Source: Crossaster papposus (Eukaryota > Echinodermata > Asteroidea > Velatida > Solasteridae). Taken from it: DNA of 64,000 nt. The position numbers and the translations under genes are program-made. The stretch is taken from assembly GCA_037893245.1 (NCBI GenBank), contig JBAIAA010000519.1, positions 558,001 through 622,000 on the forward strand, in the 5' to 3' direction. Positions within the stretch are counted from its first letter, which is position 1, and every line of letters starts with the position of its first letter. The notes beneath the pieces were generated by a model. The model searched no databases and had not been told where the DNA came from. It was given only the letters and a program-made list of their open reading frames with translations. Positions 25,001-36,551 of this stretch are shown one piece after another.

Positions 25001-28000
25001 GCAAGAGAAACCAAAGGAAGTTGTTCTTGTAGATGAAACAGAGCAATTTATAGACGGCAGGGAATCGTCAATTCAAAGAGCCACACCAGCTGGCTTGCAC
25101 CCACTTAAAGATAAACCAACATCAAACAAATTGCCGACTAACCAATTTGGTTAAAGAAGGACAATATTTGAAGACAAAAAGTAAGTTTTTATCTAATTAT
25201 GGTCAGCCGACCATCGTTGGAAATCGATCCAAACGTTTTAGTTTTCTTGAAAATGACAGCACATGACAGCAAGGATTATACCATAAACGTAGCTAGAAGG
25301 GCGTTTCCACAAAATTATGCAGTATAATAGTTTGAGAAAATTTGAAGAAGCTTCTATATACAAATTTGCTTAGCATGAAAATTCTTCTAAAACAAACACA
25401 AACCAAATTTTCAGGTGATGTATCTTGTCTGGGACTGGTATTCAGCGAGTTTTTGCTTAGCATGAAAAGCACATGGAGTTTTTACTGGTAACTTGTTTTT
25501 ATTAAGCAAGACTTTTATTGTGCTAAGCAAAATTTGTGAGCTTAGCAGCTTTATGTAATTGACCCCAGCCCCTTTCTTTTCAACCAGTGATCTGGGTACT
25601 TTTTGCACAGGGAAGGTACACCAGCGACTTACTTCTTTGGATTGAGGTATCTGACTACTCTTGACCCAGTCGGATTCATAGATGTTCTCCAGTGCTTCGT
25701 GTAAACTCCGACTGGCAATGCTCATTGCTAGCAAAAAAAACAAAAAAAAACAACATGAATTATTAAATTAATCCATATAAATACACAATTTAAAAACGTT
25801 AAAATTTTCTTACTGAAAATTTTTTTTTTTAAACTCTTGAAAGCTTTTAACATGTTAAATCACTAGGAAAATGTTATTACGTTTTTCGCATCAACCAATC
25901 TCACATACACTAAACAAAAATATAAACGCCCACAAAAATATAAACGCCCACAAAAATAGTTGTTTGTCTTGATTTGTAAACAACATTTGTGTCCATCTCT
26001 GCCAGTGAGGAATTGCTCAGTGATGCAGTGATTCCACCCACAACAAATATGTGGCAATTTCTCACTGGCAGAGATGGACATAAAATGTTGTTTACAAATC
26101 AAGACAAATAACCATTTTGGGGGCGTTTACATTTTTGTGGGCGTTTATATTTTTGTTCAGTGTACATGCAATATTAGATTTGTGACCTTCATTGACACTG
26201 CATACTTAGTGTTGTCCTGAGGGATTCCTTGAAAATAACAACCAGCCAGCCAGCCACTCTACCCCGGTTAGCTATCAATCAATCAATCAATCAACTCAAC
26301 ATTTATTTTCACATTGACATCCTCAGTTACAATTCTTATGCACATAAAGGAGAAAACATGTATGTATTTACAGAGTATTCATCAGGGCCCAATTTCATAG
26401 AGCTGCTTAACGGTAAGCAAATTTTCGTGCTAACTTTAGCAGAAAAATTTGCTAACCTTAAGCGCTATTTCACGGCTTTTTTGTGCTAACGTTTGCGCGC
26501 GCATGGAGATTCTATTGTTACGTCACTGTTTTAAGCAAATTTTTCCGCTAGGTTAAGCGTGCCTTTTGCTGTGCTTACTGCTTACGGTCTCCATGAAATA
26601 GACGGAGGCTCAGTTAGCAGAAAATCGTGTGCTTAGCAGCTCTATGAAATTGGGCCCAGACATTACATAATCGAAAGCATAAAAAGATGTCAACATGCAG
26701 GAAAACGGTGAAGCAAAGCTTTTGTACCTTTCCCTGGGACAAAATCAGGACAATAGACAGTGAGACCCGGTACAGTATGTTACATAATAGCTAAGCAAAT
26801 CAGTAAAGAACAAATATATTAAGCATAAGTATTAATCATTGATTTCTTCAATTTTTTGGCAAATGAAAGCACAGAATTACACTTTTTTAAATCAATGTTG
26901 AGTTCATTCCAGTATACGACACCACGTTGAAATGGGCTGTTTCTAAAAAATGAAGTCTTACATTGTCTCGCAAACAGATTACCTTTCGATGAACTACGTG
27001 TTCCGTATGTATGAACAAAGTAGTAAATACAAATATGTGATGAAAACATTGGGGAAGCATATTGTGAGTGTATTTAAACTTGAGTGTACCCAATCTGTAA
27101 TGATAAAGATCATTAAGTTTCAAAATATTAAGTTTAGCATATAAAGGACTGGTATGATCAAGGTAACCTGCATTATTCACAATACGGGTATTCAGCTAGG
27201 GGTCGAGTGGCAAGACATCTGCATAAGAAAGCAGGAGGTCGTGGGTTCGAGTCCCAACCGAGTCTGTAATTTTTCTTTAAGAATCCCTAGGAATGACACT
27301 GAGTATGAAGTGTAAATACAGACCAGTGAAGGGTAACAAATCGATATTGAATTTACATCTCCCGACAAAAATTCCACCAAACAAAACAATTTAATGTAAT
27401 AATCAACTTCTTCAAAATATTGAGTAATGTGTCTTGCCCAAGAACACAGCCTTCCCAATCACCGAGTGTGTTCAAATCCACATTCAAAAAGAGTATAAAA
27501 AGTCCCTTGTGATCCGTGAACTAAGGACACACAACTGAACTCCAATGGTATGCTTACCTCGTACACAGGACGCGTAGTTCTTGAGTTCTTTCTGTAGCCT
27601 CGCCGCGGCCGCTTGCTGCAGGATAAAGTTCTGTGCGTAGAGGTCAAAAGATGCATCCCTGGTCTCGTCTACCTTGCCAAGCTTTAGGAGAACCTGTAGG
27701 AGGGAAGGGGAAACGGGAACAGGGGAGGGGGAACGGGAACAGGGGAGGGGGAACGAGAACAAAAGAGGGGAGATGGAACAGGGGAGCGGAAACGAGGGAG
27801 GCAGAGAGAGAAAAAGCAAATAAAATAAGAGAGAAAGTACCAGCCGGGTACAAATATCATGAATATTTATAACAAAAACACTAACACCTCGAGGCTCGAA
27901 GACGTGAAAACTTTTTGTTAGAACAAAAAAGGCGAAAAGTAAAGAATAGGCCCCAATCCCGCCCCATTGTCACTTTTTGTAATACGTGGAAAAGAAACCT

Positions 28001-31000
28001 AAGGTACTTTTTACGTTTTTCGTTCCAACAAAAGGTTTTCACGTCTTTGGGCTTCACGGTGTAACTCTAACTATGCTAAATCCAACATTATGCAACGATT
28101 TCTCATCTCCATCGGGCCCTGTATTTACAAATTACTACAAATATCCACAATTTGATGTTCTACACATATGCTAATCTTAGCGCCATTGTCAATTGATTGT
28201 AATTGGCTGTAATGGTAATCGTGGTTGCGATATTCGTAGTGTCACCGTAGAAAGACTATATTCTTTAGGAGGGTGCAATCAGGGCAATTTCCTCTCAATT
28301 GATCAACCAATTAATTAAAACTGCTACGACTAATGAGGGGCTGTTGTTGCAAGATTGACCTAGATGGGACAGATTGACCTAGGCTTAATAAAAAACCACA
28401 TTATGAGATTCATTTACCAACTGTCTGTGGGTGGCAGAAGATGTATCAAAACAAGCCTGACTTTATCTCTTTATCGTTTCCAACAATATTGGTCAGTTAG
28501 GGCATTAGGTAAATATAGGTGTTTTTAATATAATGTTTTGTTCAGTAACTTGTAATATTTTAGTGTTCTAATCCTGGTTGGAGAATAGTTATAAAATATA
28601 AACTATAAATGGACAAACAAATGCCTCTTTGTAGTGGTTTAAAATATTTAAAAAAAATATGTTTAAATACTAAACTAAAAAAAATAAAAAAATAATGAAG
28701 ATAAAATAATATTTAACGATGCACGTATACGCCAATCAATTATTATTCTCTTTCAGTGATGGCCTTTTATTTGTCCAGCACGTGGTGGAATTTGTGATTG
28801 ATTATTCCATTTGTTAAAATCAATGTGTACAGTACCAAGCTCATACAGTAATAAACACTATACAATACACCTGCAAAGCAGAAAGCGTGAACCTAATGCT
28901 CCAAGGTCAATTTGTATGATAAATAATTACCAAATACTGGTATACTATGCAAGGCCACACAATGTGTGGGATGGTGTGAGATTTAGTTTGTCTATAATTT
29001 GTGTTACTATCTGATCATTACATGCTACATGTACATTTGCACTCCACACAACTGTATGTAGATGCTGTATTGCATATTGGCAGTTAATGCACTTTACACA
29101 TATACTGTAAGTCATGAGTACATGGCTCTGAAAAAAAAATAAAGAATAAAGATATTAATAAAAAAATTAACAAAAAAGAAGATGAAAAAAAAAAAATCCC
29201 GTTAGCCATAACCCCTTGAGTTCTTTAACTTCTTTTAATATCAAGTGTCCTGAATCCGCTAAACTCCATCAAGTCATGCAAAAACTGCTGGTGTCCTGAG
29301 TCCATCAGAATCCTCCAGTATACTATCTGGAAAAATCCTGAATCCACCAACAAAATGGGAGAGGTAGGGGGGGGGGGGGGGGTGGGGTGCTGGCATTATT
29401 TTCAAGCAGCTGAGATTTGAAGGTTTGCATGGTGAAAAGGCATTAGGTACTTTGCGTAGCACCTTGTAAAAATTATCTTTGTGAGTTTGTGTGGTTCTTA
29501 AAAGAACCGGAGGAAACTCAGCATTTCGGTCAGGAGACGGACGACGCGGCAGAGCATACTGTCCGAAACGTTGAATTCCCTCCAGTTCTCTTCAGAACCA
29601 CACAAATTCACAGATAATTTTAACATGGTGTTACCACAAACTACTTTTCTTATTTCAGGCAGCTGTGAAATATAATTGGTTTTTTTAACTAGCCAACTTA
29701 GCTAAAGATAAAACAGATAAAAGATAAAAAAAGGCTACGAAACCAATGTTTCCTGTTAGGGCTTTTAAAAAAAGCTTTAAATATTTGCAAATTTCTGTAT
29801 GTGACCTTCTGTATGGAAAAGGTGACCCAAGTCGCAAAAACTAAAAATGAAGTTGTGTATATGATTAAAAAGTCCAGGATATAAGCTTTCATTTGGTACA
29901 TAGTACAGCTCCATAGCCCCTTCCGTTCCGGTGATATGACATTTTTGCAAATTAATGGTTCCAGGGAATTCAAAATACACAGCTGAGAAAACAGGCTTCG
30001 AAACACAACACAACTGAGACAATACATTGGAACCATGCACTGTTAAAAGGTTTTGTTTCACTTTATCGAATTTCAGCTTTTTGTTAATTTAATCTGAAAC
30101 TTTGGATATTAAAGATGTCATTTAAGACAACAAATGAAAATCAAATTTTGACAAAAATATTTACCCTATTATCTTAACAGGCCATTACTCATAAATGCAT
30201 AGCGCGACTTATGTCACCTTTTCCTGGAGCGGGTCACATATTACAAACACCACACTAGAAGGTCAGATATATTACTAGGCATCATTTGGTTGAGAAATCA
30301 CTGATTGATTACCGAATGATTACAACTGATTGTAATGGGACATACCAGGTTCATTCATTTCCTGTCAGTTCTGGGTAAAGCACACATCGAAAGTAACAAA
30401 ACACTGAATGCATTTGACAGTGCATCCCAATCGCGACCGACTGAACTGAGTCATGATGACTGAGCCAGCAACTATCTCTAGGCTTTCAGCCTCGGACTGT
30501 TAAAAAGTTCACTTTCGTGTACGAAAATTGATACATTTTACAATGTGTGAAGTGAAGTAAAGAAAACCTTACAATTACATGTAGTATATACATGAATGTA
30601 ATTTGCGAAGTTCACACTTCCTCAAATTTGTATCCTTGTGGATACAAAATGGTTAGAAAATTGAGCATGTTTTTCAGAATGCTCCTATTTCAACCACAAT
30701 TAATTACCTGGGTTGTAATTTTAACCCAATATACCCTCTATTAAAATTTTAACCCAATATACCCTATATTATACCCTAACTCAAACACTAACCCTAACCC
30801 GTATCCTAAACCTAGTTTTTGAGTAATTTAGGTAAAATCGTAAAATAGATTTCGTGAAATTTCTTGTGGAGACCTATTCATCTATAGAAATTACCCTGTG
30901 GAGACCTTTTGACTCCCATTGTCCCCATTGTCTTCAGGCTTCCACAGGGTAATGTTGTTTTGATTTCTGCTGCATGTATTCCCTAAAACACATGGGGTAC

Positions 31001-34000
31001 AATAGACAGACAAATACAAATTGCACGTTTACTGGAATTTAGCTAAATATATGGCATGGTACATGTACCTGTGTCTACAGGTAAATTATGTACCAGTACA
31101 TGTACAGTTGTTTCCATTAACCCTAACCCCCTCACTGCTTTTTCTAGAAAGTATCCTGAATCCACTACAATCCACCAAGTTAGGTTTGCAAAAAACTGCT
31201 GGTGTCCTGAGTCCATCAGACTCCACCAGTATGCATACTGGAGATATCCTGAGTCCATCAATAATCCATCAGCAAAAGTTGATGGACTCTGGCGGATTCA
31301 GGATACCATGGTGGCATACACAAAATTGCAGTGTCCATAGAGTCCATCACCTAAATTTCTGAATCCTGAATCCATCAAACTCCTGCAGTAACGCTAGGCT
31401 TAAAATCCTCAATCCATCACACTCCTCCAGTTTGTTTAAATATGGAGGTATCCTGAATCCGCTAAAATCCTGCAAAACAGGAAATGGATTTTGATGGACT
31501 CAGGGTGGTTAGGGTAGTTGTACATTATGATTGGCCTCTATCTCTCTTTTGTTACTATGGGTTAACAAAGGTCAGGCCAATAATCAAGGGCATGTTGTGC
31601 GAGATAAAAACAAATATTTGACAATAACTGCTTTATGAATGCCTGCGGTTAATAAAATAATACTTTATGGCCTTGTAAAACTAAAATATAATATTGAGTC
31701 AACAATGATGGTGTTCTGTAATCTGTATACATGTACATGTACCTTAACCACTGACCTCTATACATGGACAGATCATCCATTGTTTCATTTTGAAGTCGGC
31801 ATGCAGAGAAGTGCAACATGGCGGACCCACGAAGTCACTCTGTGAGCCAATGAAATGTCCAGGTGTAGAGTTCAGTTGGTTGGTAAATCCACTGACCTCT
31901 ACAACTGGACATTTCATTGGCTCACAGCAGTGACGCCATGTTGCACTTCCAATTCGCGCCGACTTCAAGTGTTAGCACAGCAGAATATGGACAATGATCC
32001 GTCCAGGTGTTGAGGTCAGTGACCTTAACCCTAACCCTGCCAGACACAGCCTAGTGCATCAGGTAAACAAGTCTGGTGCACTTTGACGGATTTAACTGTG
32101 TATAAACAACTACAGTCTAGGACTATGACAGCTAATCCCTATTGAACAATGACAGAGATGGATCCTGCTGCATTCTGTGACCACAGACTCTGAAGCAGTT
32201 TGACCTTGAGAATTCTAATCAACCTGATGGATCTCGCTGCACTCTGCGGCCAAGTTACTTTGACAAACAGTGCAATCTGATGCGTTTGCCAGGGTTTCTA
32301 GCAAAATACTCTGGAGGGTTAGGGCAATAGCAAAAGGCTCAACAATTATCTTTCCCAGAAATTTGTCCTCCCAGAAATACAGTGTATAAATTCTACATTT
32401 TAATATCAATATTTAATATTAGGCCCTCTTAACTTATTTGATTTTTACATTTAAAACAAAGTGTACATGGTGAAAACACCGAGCACCTTTTTATATATTT
32501 ATCCCTAACTACCCCAAACCCATCAAGCTCCAACTGCAGGTTTTGCTAGGTTTTGGCAGGTTTGGTACCAAACATTAGCAACTTGTTGTCCGACTTTGTT
32601 TGGCTCAGTACCCTCAGTACCAGTCCCAGTGGGACACTGTTGAATTCTGTGAGGTTCAGGGCAGAAAGGCAGGAGGCTTGTAAAAATGTCGGAGTTTGGG
32701 GGAATGCACAGGCATTTATTCATGGGTGACCCACGGCTGGTCACGGCACAGTTCCTGGTCTACTGTAAGTGTACATACACATGTACACCCTGTGTGGCCC
32801 CACTCAACTGAAGCACACATATGCAAGTAACATTGGCGAGTCATAAAAGTCCTGATCCTGAACACTGAACAGTGCATTGACCCGTCTGTACCAAACCAAT
32901 CAAACTTCAACTGCAGAGTTTGGCAGGTTTATAGTATACAAATATTGACTGCTTTGAGTGGTATAGTAAAACTAGCCTCCCGAGGTGATCCATGGAGCAT
33001 TCTATTTTCCCGAGGCTTCTATTTTCCCGAGGCTTTGCCTCGGGAAAATAGAATGCTCCATGGATCACCGAGGGAGGCTAGTTTTACTATACCGCGAAAT
33101 AAAGCAGTCAATATTTGTTTTATAACACCTCACTCACAGATTCTGCACAATTTAAGCTTCCTGAAAGTATAGTAATGACAAAAAATCTCCGAATTCAGTG
33201 ATTAACCTACGTGCAAGCAGTGCGTTGTTTACGAAAGAAATGTACGTTAAATTTGCGTTTTGAAAGGGCACCCGACTATTTGTATCTTCGTTCCCTTTTT
33301 CTCGATCATACGTGTACTTTGTTGCCCATATGAACGGGTGCGAGGGTGATAGAGCAATGTTTACACAATGCACCGAAACACACGTCTGGGTTTCAGTCAC
33401 GCTTTCGTTGCTATGCGCATAGTACGTGTGTTGCTATGCGCATAGTACTTTTTCAGAACGAGGCTGCGTGGTATAGTCTTTTTGGAGCGCAAGTAAAAAA
33501 TAGTAAAAATAGCAAGTGACACGTGACGCGCTCTCGGCCAATCAAGACATAGAATCTGTGAGTGAGGTGTTATAATACTGTCTGGTTCAATTACAATGTA
33601 CCAATAATTACTGAACTTGTGTGAGCCTGTAGATGTTTGTTAGGTTTGGTATGCTTTCTAATAGGGGAGTCTAGGGGGTTAGGGTTATGTGTTTAAAGCA
33701 GTTTTTTTTTAAATATAAATTTTCAAATTCCAGTTTTGGGAAATTAATTTTACAAGGCAGATCTATGTGTACATCCATTACACCAATGTCACGATTCAGT
33801 ACACAGTATTCCGTACACAGATAAACGTATAGTACATTGCATAAATTTAACACGAAATGAAAGTTTAACACTGTAAATTTCCATTCCCCACACAAATTGA
33901 AAAGGTGTAAAAATGATTGCCTACTTCAGTGAAAGGCGTGAAAACGGTTTTCTACTTGTGTGAAAAGGGGGTGTGATTTTTTGTTCTCCATTTGTATGAA

Positions 34001-36398
34001 AAGGTGTGAAAATATTGTCCTACTTTTGTTAAAACATGGGACAATGTTTTCTCACTGTTGTGAAAAGGGGTGACAATGTTTTCCCACTTTTGTGAAAAGG
34101 CTGACAATGTTTTCCCACTTTTGTGAAAAGGGTGACAATGTTTTCCCACTGTGGGAAAAGTTGTTCACATTTTGTGAAATGAAATTTAATTATCTGAGAT
34201 TGAAAGAGAAAGTGTGATAGGAATTTTCGATTCTCAGGTTAACTTTCCATTGCAATTTAAATGGAGGGAAACCCTGTTCAGAGTCCAGACATGAACACAA
34301 CGGGGACAATGGGAATGAATATGTTTACACCTAGTAATTTCTATAGGTTTAAAGGTTATTACAAGGTATTTCAAGAAAAAGATATATGGATTGACTCAAA
34401 ATTACTGAATAAACTAGAGTTAGGATGTGGGTTTATGGGGTTGGTGTTTGGGTATAATATAATATACCCATAATATATGTGTATAATTGTGGTTGAAATA
34501 GAAGCATTTTGAGAATTTCTTTTTTGATGTCTAACCATTTTGTACACAAGAATAAAGTGATATATATAAAGATACAAATATGTAAATGTGTGTGTACACA
34601 TGGTCTACCTACATGGTCTAATGGTTCTGCCTATTGTACAAGTAGGAAGGACTTTTTCACTACAAGCATTAATCCTCATTTAAGCCATTACCTCTCCTGT
34701 CACAATATCACACCTTATGGCTCCATGATCACACTACAACATTTGTACACAGCCTTATAGACCTGGCCTTGGACATGCTGGCCTGGTAACAGTGAAAATG
34801 GCAGTGACATGTGGACAGTGTAGACAAAAAGGGCTATGCTTCAATGCAATAGAATACCACTGCGATGACCTCTCCTTGATAAGAATACTGATAGTGGTAC
34901 AGTGTTTGTAATAGAGGTGCAGTTTAAAGGGGAAGTATGTCCTAAAATCCCCCAAAATTTCACGTTTTGGATTATTTACTAAATCCTAATTCAAACCTAC
35001 ATGTATGGTTGAATGGAAACCAACCTAATTTTTGTATCGTTCCCGAGTAAAGACGAAAAACCCCCGGTTGTTACATCGTACGCGACGCGACGGAGTACCA
35101 TACATTTTTCCTGTCGTTTCTATTCAATGTTTAATGCAGGTTGTATGTTTCCCGTAAACTACACATTGCATCAATGCACAAATGTGTTTTGTTCACGTGT
35201 ACATACGCAAAAACTGAACACTTTCTGGCTGGAATCAGGAATACACCCAAACAGCTTGTGTTTTAGGGTTCACTTTTGTGACCCCTGAAACTCGTTCTAA
35301 ACAAGAATAACACAAAAATGCTGAGGTTTTTCAAAGAAGGTTGTGTGGATGGTGCGGATGTTTATATCCTACGTACTTGCTCTTTCCGATTAACATTATT
35401 TGGTTCAAAACTCGTTTTGCAGCCCAACTGGGCTTCCAAGACATAGTGCCCTTTAATCTTCTTTATCTTTATTTCATTTTTCGGGATATACAAAATTAGA
35501 GAACAATTACAAATAACACTGATCAAGAAACATAACAAAAAACATAACAGAAGACAATACCCAAATAGCTCCCGCAGGATTACCCAAAAGAAACAAGTTT
35601 CTGTCGAGGGGCTCTCCAAACTAATTGGATAATACATTTGAGGGTAAATAGATTAGATATAAATAAAATTAAAAAAAATAAAAATAATAATATAACAAAT
35701 AAAATTAAAAAAAAAATAAAAATAAATAAATAATAAATAATACAAATAAATAAAAATAAATAAAAAATAAATAATTAAAATATGTTTATCCAATATATAA
35801 CCAATATATATATAACCCTAACCCTCCAGGGTATTTTGGCCAGAAACCCTGCCAGATGCAACATATTGCATACTTTGTCACATTGACTTGTGTGCAGAGT
35901 CCAGCAAGTCAAGCAGTCACCACAGATGCACTGTGCTGGATTTGGCAGGGTTAGGGTTAACCCTAGCACCACCTAATACTTCAAATTACTACTTGATTGA
36001 ACTGCAGTATGCAGTAGTCCTACTAAACTGGCCTATGAGAATTTAGTAGTATTTTGTAGTACAGTGTACTGTACCCCAAATGAATGCCTAGGCTGTTATT
36101 AGGGTTAACCAATTTACACATGTACCCTTCCTCTTTTGGTGCCAAAACGGGACCAGATCTATACAGTCGATAGGCTGTGATAGTCTTGAAGGACATTGAT
36201 TGATTCAGTTCAGTACCAATAAATGCACAAAAGGTCACTTCTACAATGTACATATCCCAGCAGAACAAAGATATTATTCACTAAGGTGGCTACTGTGCAA
36301 ATTGTAGCAGTATTCATGGTCAGCAATATCTATCAATTTATCAAACCCATTGAATAGGTTGACACATTTGGAGCAAGCTGTAAGTTAAAGGCACACAC

Positions 36399-36432
<34 letters not shown>

Positions 36433-36520
36433 TCCTTTTTGTTGTGGTAGTCGTGGTGGTCTTGTGTTTGCAGATTTTTTATTTTTTATTGTTCAATTTT
36501 TCCCGATATTATTGTAAATT

Positions 36521-36551
<31 letters not shown>

